Source: Sandaracinus sp964481145 (GTDB taxonomy: Bacteria > Myxococcota_A > Polyangia > Polyangiales > Sandaracinaceae). From it: a stretch of 64,000 bases of DNA. Made by a program: the position numbers and the translations under genes. Positions 8,301-19,299 of this stretch are shown here, piece by piece; position 1 is the first letter of the stretch; every line of letters begins with the position of its first letter. The stretch lies in contig CAYZTA010000023.1 in NCBI GenBank assembly GCA_964481145.1, positions 15,541 through 79,540 of the forward strand, in the 5' to 3' direction. A model generated the notes under the pieces. It worked only from the letters and a program-made list of their open reading frames with translations, did not search any database and was not told the DNA's origin.

Positions 8301-10798
8301 AGGCGCGTGTGCTGACCGATCCACAAGCGCGTGTCGCAGCGCTACACGAGCTCGCACGCGTCCAAGAGACCCGACTTGGGACGCCCGCAGAAACGGTTCG
8401 TGCGACATACGAAGCGATCCTGGCGCTCTCCCCTGACGACACCTTGGCGCTCACCAACCTCGAACGAATCGCCATTACGAGTGGATCACGCACCCTGCTC
8501 GCGGAGGTTGATCGACGGTTCGTCGCGAGCTCGGACGATCCGATCGTGCTCTCGGCCTATCGCACCCGTCTCGCAGAATCACTCGAGATGCGTGGAGACC
8601 CTGCGGCCCAAGCAGAATATCGAGCAGCGCTCGAGATCGACCCTGAAAGCCTCGCGGCAGCGCGCGGTTTGTCGCGGCTCGCCGAGCAGAGCGGGGACGC
8701 AGAAGCCCTCGCCGATGCGGCACGACGGCAAGCGCGGGTGGTGCAAGACGCAAAGCAAGCATCGATCTTGCTCGTGCGAGCCGCGCAGATATCCCAAGAA
8801 CAACTTGGAGATCCCGAAAGCGCGATCACGAACGCCGAGCGTGCGCTCGAGCTCTGGTCCGACAACGCCGAAGCAGCCCATCGGCTCTTGGAGCTGCTCA
8901 TGGCCAGTGGGCAAGGAGCGCGCGCGGCCGATCGGCTCTCTCGCGCAGCGCAAAGCGCCAAATCGCCCGAACGAGCGACGGAGCTTTGGTTCGATGTGGC
9001 ACGCATTCAAGCCGATTCGCTCGACAACGTCGCCGGCGCGATCGGAGCCCTGAACCGGGTGCTCAAGACGACACCGACGCATGTCCCGACGCTGCGGAAA
9101 CTCGCTGATCTGTACGAGCGAGATCAACAGTGGAACGAGTCCGCTCAACTCTTGGGGCGTGTCATTCAACTCTCACAAGACCGCGAAGTCGTGAAGGACG
9201 CACATCTGCGTCTCGCAGCGCTCTGGGATGGTCGTCTCGGAGATGCCTCGCGTGCACTCCTCTCGCTCAACGCAGTCCTCGCACTCGATCCTCAAAACCG
9301 CGCCGCGTTGACGAGGCTCGCTTCGCTTCACGAACGTGAGCTCGATTTCAACAGAGCTGCCGAGGTCGCGACGCGTCTCGTCGATGCATCGCTTCTTCCT
9401 CACGAGCGCGCTTCGTCGCTATGCATTCTCGCCCGCATCGAACATCGCCGCGAGAACGACGAAAAGGCCAAGAGCGCATGGGTCGAAGCGATCGTCCTCG
9501 AAGGCCCCAGCGGAGCAGCCGCGAAAGCCCTGAAGGACGCATTCCGCGATCGCGAAGGTCGCGCGCTCTACGCCGATGCTTTGCGCAAACATCTCGCGAG
9601 GTGGAATGACCAGTCCCCTCCCCCGCGACAAGCATTCGTGGAGCTCGCGGAAGTGCTCGGCGATGAGCTGGGCCAACTCGAAGAGAGCGTCGACATTCTC
9701 TCCGCCGCCACACGCGCGATGCCCGAGGACGTCGAGCTCGATCGCTTGCTCGCCGCACGACTTTCGCGTGCAGGACGACACGAAGAAGCCATCGCGCTCA
9801 TCCGACGAAGACTCGACGAAGACGTCACTCGCGTGAGCTGCTGGCGCGATCTCGGCACCATGTTCGAAGCCGCTTCGCAACCCAACCTGACGAGATTCAC
9901 GCACGAGCCACTCATGCTGCTCCGCGCCACGGATGGAAACGACGGAGAGCTCTTTCGAATGCGCCCGCCCATGGCCGCTCGCGCTCGCGCTGAAAGCTTT
10001 GGTGCCGGAACGCTCCTCTCTTTATACGGCCACGAGGTCTCGACCCCACTCATGGCCATGCTCGCCACTTTGCCGGAGGCATTTTCGCGACTTTTCCCGC
10101 CAGATCTCGAAGGTTTTGGCCTTGGTACGCGTGACCGCATCACGTCCCGTTCGGGTCATCCACTTCGTGCATTGGCCGATCGCGTCGCAGCGATTTTCGG
10201 CGTGGAGCAATACGAGCTGTACATGCATCGTGTCCGGGCGAAGGGCGTCTCGATCGAGCTCAGCGAGCCGCCTTCGGTGCTCGTACCTGCATCGATCTCC
10301 GAATTCCCGGTCTCCGCTCAGGTGTTCTTGTTGGCGCGTGCGTTCGCCAACATCACGATGCGATTTCATGTGATCGACAAGCTCACTCCCCGCGAGCTCG
10401 AAGTGCTCGTCGCTTCGGCTGCGCGCGCATTTGCTCCAGGTTTTGGTGCCGGACTCACCAGCGAAGACGTCCTCGAAGATCAGATGAGGCGCATTCAAAA
10501 GGCGCTTTCGAGGCGGGCTCGACGGGCTCTCGAAGAAGCCACTCCACGCTACGTGGCAGGGCCACCTGTCGATTTCGCAGCATGGGTCCGCACGATCCAC
10601 ATCGGTTCGGCTCGAGCGGCGCTGCTCGTCTCGGACGATCTTCTCTCGAGTATCGAAGCCCTTCGGCGCACGGAGCGAGATCTCGCTCACGGAGATCCCA
10701 TCGAGCTCGTGCGTAATTCGCCAATCGTGGCAGAGCTCGTCCGGTTCTGGGCATCCAAACCCGCGATCGAGCTCCGGCACCGTGCTGGCATGCTTTGA
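5339..10798 (+). CDS. Giant TPR-repeat protein with a non-TPR C-terminal domain
   Basis: About 1,819 residues if started at ATG 5339; ATG 5393 (MAGNERGDSP) gives 1,801 and looks more natural, but neither has a strong ribosome site. Residues 1-180 are low-complexity, rich in Pro, Ser and Arg. From about 180 to 1450 the protein is almost entirely 34-residue-like helical repeats with alternating patterns such as ALxxYExALxLxP and WExLVRxLE, so it should form a long superhelical scaffold. The last 350-400 residues lack repeats and I do not recognise the domain. No signal peptide or membrane segment is evident, so it is probably a cytosolic scaffold. The function is unknown. Confidence 0.8.
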   Translation: MHLSRPVFLSGRSSGHESMAGNERGDSPSASETVDAVAEERTMELPFEELEESLKAQPRAGEPPAAPSRSSSVPPPPLEGERSSSPHEPPMRDRTGSAPIPPTNPPVAGWPRRPSVPLPTQKAAAPGGLAAPKSSPSMPAPTRFPNVPLPARKRSLSPPVPVPDIRKTPRTNTDEAQRAIESWESELALTTDPRRQARLHYEIARVAESSLDFRRAAAHYEEALLRTPEHVPTIRGARRVMIARKNHQGALPLFDAEARITSNPEVKAALLYAKGRLLEDVLGQKPAARKEYAIASELDRGAPIILKALEQCDQDTGSWAELSRTYERIANAVTEDPKHRAALIVQRARLLESKQHETDAAIELYETALRLDPEVAGALQALKRLHHQQRRWRDLISVLHREADQSQDQGVRTMALYRIARLHAERLGNRNEALAALERAARGSPDEPLVLEEMARLYEEAEKWEPLVRVLERLVDAQPRREAQGISERVPLLVRVGQLREEKLADLPGALVAYEAALALSPTHVPTLQALGKLYTKGGDWERLVRMHLGEADHAEEPRRRAAAHARVAEIQETQLQLIDQAMEHHMRALSLLPGYAPSFKALTRLLADRGRYRELIELYARAVDETTDKDRAITYLLKMGAIYEDALKEHGQAAHMYRRVIELDSKHLGAIHALQRATERASRWTELVFALELEAEQTRDTQQIVALLHRAGEVLDDLIGDREAAMIRFRKVLEIEPTYVPALTSLGRIYHRAGRWDDLLELYKRELELTPRGPDSVALLVKMGELCEHRIGRDDDALTHYRQAIEIDPTNQSALRALGRMLRERGQWEELVRILEMDQNGLQDPAARARAAYRVGEVWEERLGHIDRAIAAYEQARDADPRYRPALDALSRLRAEQGASEPNSWRKLVDDLEKEAAGSPDPKLTVAALARAGEIWSDQLGEPRRACAAFERVLEREPGHLGALLSLEALYRRLSSFEDLARICASEARVLTDPQARVAALHELARVQETRLGTPAETVRATYEAILALSPDDTLALTNLERIAITSGSRTLLAEVDRRFVASSDDPIVLSAYRTRLAESLEMRGDPAAQAEYRAALEIDPESLAAARGLSRLAEQSGDAEALADAARRQARVVQDAKQASILLVRAAQISQEQLGDPESAITNAERALELWSDNAEAAHRLLELLMASGQGARAADRLSRAAQSAKSPERATELWFDVARIQADSLDNVAGAIGALNRVLKTTPTHVPTLRKLADLYERDQQWNESAQLLGRVIQLSQDREVVKDAHLRLAALWDGRLGDASRALLSLNAVLALDPQNRAALTRLASLHERELDFNRAAEVATRLVDASLLPHERASSLCILARIEHRRENDEKAKSAWVEAIVLEGPSGAAAKALKDAFRDREGRALYADALRKHLARWNDQSPPPRQAFVELAEVLGDELGQLEESVDILSAATRAMPEDVELDRLLAARLSRAGRHEEAIALIRRRLDEDVTRVSCWRDLGTMFEAASQPNLTRFTHEPLMLLRATDGNDGELFRMRPPMAARARAESFGAGTLLSLYGHEVSTPLMAMLATLPEAFSRLFPPDLEGFGLGTRDRITSRSGHPLRALADRVAAIFGVEQYELYMHRVRAKGVSIELSEPPSVLVPASISEFPVSAQVFLLARAFANITMRFHVIDKLTPRELEVLVASAARAFAPGFGAGLTSEDVLEDQMRRIQKALSRRARRALEEATPRYVAGPPVDFAAWVRTIHIGSARAALLVSDDLLSSIEALRRTERDLAHGDPIELVRNSPIVAELVRFWASKPAIELRHRAGML

Positions 10799-10840
10799 CG
10801 CTGTCTTCCGCTTTTCGAGTGTTGAGCGAGGTCGTATTCC

Positions 10841-11368
10841 ATGAATAAAATCCGCACGTTGATCGACGCTGAGACCATTGCCAACAAAGTCGCCGAGCTC
10901 GGCCGACGCATCTCCGAACGTCATGAAGGCCACGAAGTCGTGCTCGTCCCGGTTCTCAAAGGCAGCTTTGTCTTTGCCGCCGATCTCGCACGCGCAATCA
11001 CGTTGCCCGTCACCATCGAATTCCTCGGGTGCCGCAGCTACGGAGAAAACACCGAGAGCAGCGGTGTCGTGCAGATCACATATGATCTCTCCAAGCCCAT
11101 CGAAGGCAAACACGTGATTGTGGTGGAAGACATCGTGGATACAGGTCTCACGATGACCTATCTCCTCGACAATCTCGCCACACGGAAACCCGCTTCACTC
11201 GAGCTCTGTTCGCTCTTGCACAAGCCTGCGCGCACCCGCGTGCCCGTCGAGATCCATCATCTTGGCTTCACGATCGACGATGTCTTCGTCATCGGCTACG
11301 GGCTCGATTATGCAGAACGGTATCGTAACGTTCCGTTCATTGGCGTCCTCGATGCACCGCCGAAATGA
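10841..11368 (+). CDS. hpt: Hypoxanthine phosphoribosyltransferase
   Basis: A 175-residue type I phosphoribosyltransferase. The PRPP-binding loop VIVVEDIVDTGLT lies at 92-104. The Lys40-Gly41 pair in VLKGSF forms the pyrophosphate-side loop, and SYGENTESS is the flexible catalytic loop. The DYAERYRN segment near the C-terminus is characteristic of the HPRT branch. It salvages hypoxanthine (and probably guanine) to IMP and GMP with PRPP in the cytosol. It follows the giant TPR gene by 42 bases and precedes a small TPR gene by seven. Confidence 0.92.
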   Translation: MNKIRTLIDAETIANKVAELGRRISERHEGHEVVLVPVLKGSFVFAADLARAITLPVTIEFLGCRSYGENTESSGVVQITYDLSKPIEGKHVIVVEDIVDTGLTMTYLLDNLATRKPASLELCSLLHKPARTRVPVEIHHLGFTIDDVFVIGYGLDYAERYRNVPFIGVLDAPPK

Positions 11369-11375
11369 GAATGCC

Positions 11376-11693
11376 ATGAGCAAGCGCCTCGACATGCTCG
11401 ACATGATGACCACCCAAAAGCCGGACGATCCATTCGTCTGGTACGCGCGAGCGATGGAATTGCGCTCGCTCGAGCGTCGCGACGATGCACTCGGAGCTCT
11501 CCGGGATGTATCCAGAAAATTCCCTCATTACGTGCCCACCTACTTGATGGCGGCCCAGCTGGCAGTGGAGCTCGGGCAGATTCAAGAAGCGCGGGAGCTC
11601 GCGACTCTCGGTATCGAAAAGGCGAGATCGGCCGGCGACGGCCACGCGGCCTCCGAGCTCACATCGTTTCTCGGGTCCCTCGACGAGGACTGA
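11376..11693 (+). CDS. Small TPR-like protein
   Basis: A 105-residue protein with two or three TPR-like helical pairs (PDDPFVWYARAMELRSLERRDDA, then VPTYLMAAQLAVELGQIQEA). Proteins of this size and type are common in myxobacterial genomes as adaptors. ATG 11376 (MSKRLDML) was chosen because it lies just after the hpt stop; the in-frame ATG at 11262 would overlap hpt widely. It probably belongs to the hpt transcript. No enzymatic motif is seen. Confidence 0.75.
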   Translation: MSKRLDMLDMMTTQKPDDPFVWYARAMELRSLERRDDALGALRDVSRKFPHYVPTYLMAAQLAVELGQIQEARELATLGIEKARSAGDGHAASELTSFLGSLDED

Positions 11694-11782
11694 CCCATCG
11701 CATCGCGCCTTCTCGGTGGACGAACCCACGTATTTCCGGTCAGGATGGAGTAAGCTATTTTGCTCCTGATCATCCGGAAATC

Positions 11783-14101
<2,319 letters not shown>

Positions 14102-14128
14102 ATCCGCCCTGGCCCACAGAGACCTCGC

Positions 14129-14740
14129 TCACCTCGGATGAACCGACTGAATCAACCCGCGAAATGCGTTTTCTGCGGCGTCGATCGCAGCCTTGGGTCC
14201 CGTGAGCTTGAAGAACACCATCCCTTCGGGCCCTTGCACGATGGCGCCCAGGAGGCCGAACTCCGATCTCGGCGCCGTTGTCCCTCCCATCGCATTCATT
14301 CCAGAAAATGAGCCGCTGACTTCCACCGTCGTCACTGGCATACCGAGGATCTCGAGGCGTTCGGTGCGGGCCACGTCTCGGCTCGGTCGACCGTCGTCTT
14401 GCACAAATTGCCCCACCCACCGCTCGATATTTCCATCGACATCGCCCCCCTGATCCCGTCCGAAATGGAACACGGTCAACTCGGCATCCGAGAAATCTCG
14501 CACACCATATTCAGCCGCGCGCATGCTGGAACTCGGCGCCCTCGCGACGAGCGGCTCCTCGGCACGCCATGTCAAACCACCGGCGCTGTGTTCCACATCC
14601 AACGCACCTTCAGGCGCGCGCGGGCTCTCCTCGGGTGCAGGAAGTTCTCCGCGATGGAGCGGAGCGCCTCCACCCCTCTCTGAACCGCACGTGCAACCTG
14701 CCATCACCAAAACGAACATCATGAATAAAACGCGCATCAT
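14129..14740 (-). CDS. Predicted lipoprotein of unknown function
   Basis: A 203-residue protein with a lipoprotein signal: hydrophobic segment and lipobox LVMAGC with Cys16 as the acylated residue. The mature part has a charged, Pro-rich linker, then a compact domain (about 55-200) with FSGMNAMGG and a terminal AAENAFRGLIQSV helix. I do not recognise the family. It overlaps the upstream membrane-protein gene by four bases, so the pair is one minus-strand operon and the proteins may act together at the cell envelope. Confidence 0.7.
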   Translation of the reverse strand: MMRVLFMMFVLVMAGCTCGSERGGGAPLHRGELPAPEESPRAPEGALDVEHSAGGLTWRAEEPLVARAPSSSMRAAEYGVRDFSDAELTVFHFGRDQGGDVDGNIERWVGQFVQDDGRPSRDVARTERLEILGMPVTTVEVSGSFSGMNAMGGTTAPRSEFGLLGAIVQGPEGMVFFKLTGPKAAIDAAENAFRGLIQSVHPR

Positions 14741-15768
14741 TCCTCGATCGTCATCTCAGCCAAACCACCCCCAAGATGATGATGTGAACTCACGACGAAT
14801 CGAATGCGATCGACTTCGTCGAGATCGACCTCGTGAGAAACCGGACTCGGTTCACGGCTGAATTCGGAGAACTCACCCTCCACCGTTTGCAGCACCCGAT
14901 CATGGGAATAGAACTCGAGTCGATACGCACGCGTCGCACGATCGAAATGAGGCGCGTTCTTCGCGTTGAGCAACGTGACTCGAGCCACATGTCGAGGCGG
15001 TGACAAGTTCGCATCCGCCCATCCGCTCTCTCGGTCCGGCAAGAGCCACTCTGTCTCGGGACGACCATCGAGGACATTGGGCGCTCCGAACTGCGGTGCG
15101 TTCGCGAACGTGCCCGAAGCCGTGCCGGTGATCGCCACTTCTGTTCGGGTCACGAACCACACCCCGAACGCCAAAAGACATGCGATCACGACGAGCGTCG
15201 TAAGCCGCGCGGTCTTCGCGAACGTCAGCTGCTGGGGAGACATCGCTGCGTACGCGAGCGCACGATCGACTTCGAGCCGCGAGCGACAGAGCGCCTGGTA
15301 AAAATCGGTATGTGCCGCGCTGATCTCGGAATCGAATCGCGGCAAGATCGAGGATTGAGCCTTGGTCTCGGTATCGGCGATCAGATTCAGGCGCTCTTTT
15401 GCGACACCACGTCTTTCGAGCACCTCGCGCCAAGAGGCATCCGCCTCGGCCTTCTCCTCGCCTCCCTCATCCTCGTTTTTCACTTGCGGCGCGGGGACGT
15501 GTTCGATCGAACGCGCATAACTCGGAGCGGCATCCAACGTCGCGCGCAACGCCTCGGTCGCCAGCCGCAACCCTTCCGCTGCGTGACCGTTGGACCAAAG
15601 CGCTTCCGCCGCCTCGGCTTTCTGTCGACCGCGCGCCAATGCGCTCGCAATCTCGGTCCGATTGGAGGCAGGAATCCGAGTCGCGATGGAACGTGCACCG
15701 CTGAGCATGAAATACTCACGAACACGTCCGGAGAATGAATCGGCAACATGGGCCATGGCCGGGCGCAC
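14737..15768 (-). CDS. Single-pass membrane protein with a discoidin-like C-terminal domain
   Basis: A 343-residue protein. The N-terminal 190 residues are helical and charged. A single membrane segment lies at about 188-208 (TTLVVIACLLAFGVWFVTRT). The remaining 135 residues look like a galactose-binding or discoidin-type beta sandwich: VLDGRPETEWLLPD is the typical N-terminal loop and VDRIRFVVSSHHH a typical core strand. The topology would put the beta domain outside the cytoplasm. The ligand is unknown. It is coupled to the downstream lipoprotein by an ATGA overlap. Confidence 0.65.
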   Translation of the reverse strand: MRPAMAHVADSFSGRVREYFMLSGARSIATRIPASNRTEIASALARGRQKAEAAEALWSNGHAAEGLRLATEALRATLDAAPSYARSIEHVPAPQVKNEDEGGEEKAEADASWREVLERRGVAKERLNLIADTETKAQSSILPRFDSEISAAHTDFYQALCRSRLEVDRALAYAAMSPQQLTFAKTARLTTLVVIACLLAFGVWFVTRTEVAITGTASGTFANAPQFGAPNVLDGRPETEWLLPDRESGWADANLSPPRHVARVTLLNAKNAPHFDRATRAYRLEFYSHDRVLQTVEGEFSEFSREPSPVSHEVDLDEVDRIRFVVSSHHHLGGGLAEMTIEE

Positions 15769-15842
15769 TTTAAATAGGCGGTCGCCTCACGGCAAGCGAA
15801 GGGGCCCTGGCTTCTGTCCCCCTCTCCACGTAAAACCAACGC

Positions 15843-16598
15843 ATGCGTGCAGATGAGCATGCGCGAATGCGCCGCGTCGAAGACGAGCATTTCTGGTTTG
15901 GCGCAACACGTCGAGTGATTTTCGAAGCGCTCGAACGCGCCCTTGGCCCACGACACACCGGCGCACGCCTGCTCGATGTCGGTTGCGGAACAGGGTACAC
16001 ACTTGCGCAGCTTTCACCCGCAATCCGCGCAACCGGCGTCGATTTCTCGGCAACCGCGCTCGCATTCGCCCGGGAGCGCTTGGGTCTTCACTCAAAGACC
16101 ACCCTGGTGCGCGGCTCGGCCTATGCCTTGCCATTTACCGACGGCAGCTTCGATGCCGTGCTCGCGCTCGATGTGCTCGAACACCTCGATCACGATCTCG
16201 ACGCCGCCCTCGAAATGCGACGGGTGCTGACGAAGGGGGGGGTCGCGATCATCACAGTCCCCGCTTTCGCCGAGCTATGGAGCGCACATGACGAAGCGCT
16301 CGATCACAAGCGGCGCTATCGACTCTCGGAAATCGAATCCGTGCTGCGTCGCGCAGGGTTTGTCGTGGAGCACGGGACCTATTACAATTTTTTTCTTTTC
16401 CCCCTGGTGGCAATGGCACGCCTGACCGCCCGGATTCGAGGTGCGAGTCCTTCGGATCGCAAGGCAGAAGCCGATCTGCGGGTCCCTCCCACACCGCTCA
16501 ATGAGCTTTTCGGTGCCGTGCTTGCGTCGGAACGACGGCTTGCCCCATGGATCCGCCTTCCTTTTGGTGTTTCGTGTATGGTGATCGCACGTGCTTGA
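15843..16598 (+). CDS. Class I SAM-dependent methyltransferase
   Basis: A 251-residue protein with the Rossmann methyltransferase core. Motif I is LLDVGCGTG, motif II GVDFSATAL, and the post-motif block GSFDAVLALDVLEHLDHD is followed by LTKGGVAIITVPAF. The N-terminal HFWFGATRR and the segment AHDEALDHKRRY place it near the many small-molecule or sugar methyltransferases found beside glycosyltransferases. The substrate is unknown. A C-terminal hydrophobic patch may mediate membrane contact. Confidence 0.85.
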   Translation: MRADEHARMRRVEDEHFWFGATRRVIFEALERALGPRHTGARLLDVGCGTGYTLAQLSPAIRATGVDFSATALAFARERLGLHSKTTLVRGSAYALPFTDGSFDAVLALDVLEHLDHDLDAALEMRRVLTKGGVAIITVPAFAELWSAHDEALDHKRRYRLSEIESVLRRAGFVVEHGTYYNFFLFPLVAMARLTARIRGASPSDRKAEADLRVPPTPLNELFGAVLASERRLAPWIRLPFGVSCMVIARA

Positions 16599-16600
16599 TC

Positions 16601-16624
16601 CACCCACCCATCCGGGCGGGGGTG
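16601..16624 (+). terminator. GC-rich hairpin after the methyltransferase gene
   Basis: CACCCACCC can pair with GGGCGGGGGTG around an ATCC loop three bases after the stop. The stem is imperfect and no T-tract follows, so termination is only suggested. Confidence 0.3.
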
Positions 16625-16680
16625 TCTCGACGCAATGCGTCACAGAACGAATGAACAAGCCACCACATAGGAACACAGTC

Positions 16681-16709
16681 TTGCGCTGCCAAAAGCGTCT
16701 GACTATGTT
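16681..16709 (+). promoter_or_regulatory. Candidate promoter for lon
   Basis: TTGCGC (16681-16686), exactly 17 bases, then TATGTT (16704-16709), about 48 bases before the lon ATG. The wider form CTTG-N19-CTATGTT also resembles the proteobacterial heat-shock promoter pattern, which would fit the RpoH-type factor encoded at 4444-5295. This is pattern-based only. Confidence 0.4.
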
Positions 16710-16757
16710 CCCAACACCATTTTCGGCTCTCGAGCGCCGGAGAAACGAAAGACAGAG

Positions 16758-19178
16758 ATGGCAGACGACGACGAGAAGCCGGGTGAGCTCACGGATCAGG
16801 ATCTCAGCTTCGGCGATGAGCTCCCGGTACTCCCGATTCGCAACGCGGTGCTGTTCCCTGGCGCCGTTGCACCCTTCGATGTGGGTCGCGAGAAATCCGT
16901 CGCTTTGGTGGAGGACCTCGACAATCTCACGCAGCCGGTGATCGCAATTTTCGCCCAGCGTGATCCGTCGACGGACGATCCCACGCAAGGCGATCTTTAT
17001 CCGGTGGGCGTGGCTGCCCGGGTGCTGAAAGCGCTCAAGCACTCGAGCGGCAACTACTCACTCATCCTTCAGGGCTTGGTTCGCATTCGTATGGAAGGCG
17101 TCCAACAGGGCGATCCTTACATGCGTGCGCGCATCTCGAGGCTCGACCAGCCGAAGTCTGAAGATGTCGAAACCGAGGCTTTGGCGATGAGCCTTCGCGA
17201 TATCGCGAAGCAGGTCATCCAACTCATGCCGGAGCTCCCGCGTGAGGCGACTTCGCTCATCGATTCGATCAACGAGCCCGGTCAACTTGCGGATCTCGTG
17301 GCGGCCAATCTCGATGCACCGGTCGATGAGAAAGCCCAGCTCCTCGAGACGATCGATGTCAAGGAGCGCATCCGCAAGGTGCTCCGCCTCCTCACGAGGC
17401 AGCTCGAGATCCTCAAGATGCGCGAGCGTATCAACTCGCAAATCAAAGAGGAGATGGGCAAAAACCAGCGTGAGTACGTGCTGCGCCAACAGCTCAAGGC
17501 GATCAAAGAAGAGCTCGGCGAAGAAGACGGGGACCAGGGCGACCTCGATGTGCTCGATGAGCGCATCACGAAGGCGAACCTCCCGCAGGAAGCCGAGCAA
17601 GTCTCGCGCAAGCAGCTGAAGAGGCTGCGTTCGATGCAGGTGGGCAGCGCCGAATATACGGTGGTGCGCACCTACATCGATTGGATCCTCGATATTCCGT
17701 GGACCAAAGAGACCACGGACAACATGGACATCGCCGAAGTCCGGAAGGTCCTCGAAGAAGACCATTCGGGCCTCGAGAAGGTCAAAAAGCGCATTGTCGA
17801 GTATCTGGCGGTTCGGAAGCTGAAGAAGGACAAAAAAGGTCCGATCCTCTGTCTCATCGGCCCGCCCGGCGTCGGCAAGACGTCGCTCGGGCGCAGCATC
17901 GCGCGCGCCCTCGGACGAAAGTTCGTGCGTGTCTCACTCGGCGGCGTGCACGACGAAGCGGCCATCCGTGGCCATCGCCGAACGTACGTCGGCGCCCTTC
18001 CCGGTCAGGTCATCCAAGGCATGAAGAAGGCGAGCACGGTGAATCCGGTCTTCATGCTCGATGAAATCGACAAGATTGGCCATGATTTCCGGGGCGATCC
18101 GGCTGCCGCGTTGCTCGAGGTCCTCGACCCGGAACAGAACGATACGTTCGCGGATCATTACCTCGAGATTCCTTATGACCTCTCGAAGGTGATGTTCGTC
18201 GCGACCGCCAACGTGGGCGACACGATCCCGCCTCCGCTCCGCGACCGCATGGAGATCATCGAGATCCCCGGCTACACGCGACGCGAAAAGCTCGACATCG
18301 CCCGAGACCACTTGCTCCCGAAGCAACTCGACGAGCATGGGATCAAGCCCAAACAGATCGATTTCACGACGGCCGCTCTCGAGAAGGTCATCGACCATCA
18401 CACCCGCGAAGCGGGCGTGCGTAATCTCGAGCGACAGGTCGCCACCGTGATCCGTGGGCTCGCCGTGAAGGTCGCCGAAGGCAATCAGGGGCCGTTCAAG
18501 GTCGAGACCGAAGAAGACCTGAGGCCCTTCTTGGGTCCGCCTCGATTCATCTCCGATGTGGCAGAGCGCACCGCCGAGACGGGCGTTGCGACCGGGCTCG
18601 CATGGACGAGTGTGGGCGGGGAGATTCTCTTCATCGAAGCGACGCGCATGCATGGGAGCGGCAAGCTGCAGCTCACCGGCCAGCTCGGCGATGTGATGAA
18701 GGAATCGGCGCAGGCCGCGATGAGCTACGTGCGGACCAAAGCCAAGGCGCTCGGCATCGCCGAAGACTTCCTCGAGAAGCACGACATCCACATCCATATT
18801 CCGGCAGGTGGCATGCCGAAGGATGGACCGAGTGCGGGCGTCACGTTGATGACCGCATTGGTCTCGCTTCTCACCGGGATCAACGTACGGCACGACGTCG
18901 CGATGACGGGAGAAATCACGTTGCGCGGTCGTGTTCTGCCGGTTGGCGGCATCAAGGAAAAGGTGCTCGCCGCACATCGTGCAGGGATCAAACGAGTGAT
19001 CCTGCCCGAGCGCAACGTGGCGGACCTCGAGGAGGTCCCGCAAGAGATCAAGAACGAGCTCGAGTTCATCTCTGTTTCGAAGATGGACGACGTGCTCGAG
19101 TCGGCACTCGAAGAGCCTCAGCGGTTGAAACTGAAGGTCGAGTCACCGGCCACGACGGGCGCTGCGCCAGCGTCCTGA
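16758..19178 (+). CDS. lon: ATP-dependent protease LonA
   Basis: An 806-residue LonA with all three parts. The N-terminal substrate domain begins at LPVLPIRNAVLFPGAVAPFDV. The AAA+ module has Walker A GPPGVGKT (368-375) and Walker B VFMLDEIDKIG. The protease domain has Ser692 (KDGPSAGV) and Lys735 (GGIKEKVLAAHR), at the 43-residue spacing of the E. coli dyad. It degrades misfolded and regulatory proteins in the cytosol as a hexamer. Myxobacteria have two Lon proteins (LonV, and LonD/BsgA required for development); sequence alone does not say which this is. A strong terminator follows. Confidence 0.96.
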   Translation: MADDDEKPGELTDQDLSFGDELPVLPIRNAVLFPGAVAPFDVGREKSVALVEDLDNLTQPVIAIFAQRDPSTDDPTQGDLYPVGVAARVLKALKHSSGNYSLILQGLVRIRMEGVQQGDPYMRARISRLDQPKSEDVETEALAMSLRDIAKQVIQLMPELPREATSLIDSINEPGQLADLVAANLDAPVDEKAQLLETIDVKERIRKVLRLLTRQLEILKMRERINSQIKEEMGKNQREYVLRQQLKAIKEELGEEDGDQGDLDVLDERITKANLPQEAEQVSRKQLKRLRSMQVGSAEYTVVRTYIDWILDIPWTKETTDNMDIAEVRKVLEEDHSGLEKVKKRIVEYLAVRKLKKDKKGPILCLIGPPGVGKTSLGRSIARALGRKFVRVSLGGVHDEAAIRGHRRTYVGALPGQVIQGMKKASTVNPVFMLDEIDKIGHDFRGDPAAALLEVLDPEQNDTFADHYLEIPYDLSKVMFVATANVGDTIPPPLRDRMEIIEIPGYTRREKLDIARDHLLPKQLDEHGIKPKQIDFTTAALEKVIDHHTREAGVRNLERQVATVIRGLAVKVAEGNQGPFKVETEEDLRPFLGPPRFISDVAERTAETGVATGLAWTSVGGEILFIEATRMHGSGKLQLTGQLGDVMKESAQAAMSYVRTKAKALGIAEDFLEKHDIHIHIPAGGMPKDGPSAGVTLMTALVSLLTGINVRHDVAMTGEITLRGRVLPVGGIKEKVLAAHRAGIKRVILPERNVADLEEVPQEIKNELEFISVSKMDDVLESALEEPQRLKLKVESPATTGAAPAS

Positions 19179-19205
19179 GCACGGAGGGGACTCTCACACG
19201 GGTCA

Positions 19206-19247
19206 CACGAGCGCGGCGGCGAAAGCTGCTGCGCTCGTGCCAATTTT
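19206..19247 (+). terminator. Rho-independent terminator of lon
   Basis: A 15-bp stem (19206-19220 with 19225-19239, including two G-U pairs) closed by a GAAA tetraloop, then CCAATTTT. It lies 28 bases after the lon stop and separates it from the diguanylate cyclase gene. Confidence 0.75.
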
Positions 19248-19299
19248 GGCCGGCCCGGCGGGCCATTGCGCCACCTCTGGCGTATGCTCGGGGAACATC

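Noticed and set aside
17934..19043. 369-codon minus-strand frame inside lon
   Set aside because: Antisense to the conserved AAA+ and protease domains; His/Arg-rich and unconserved in pattern.
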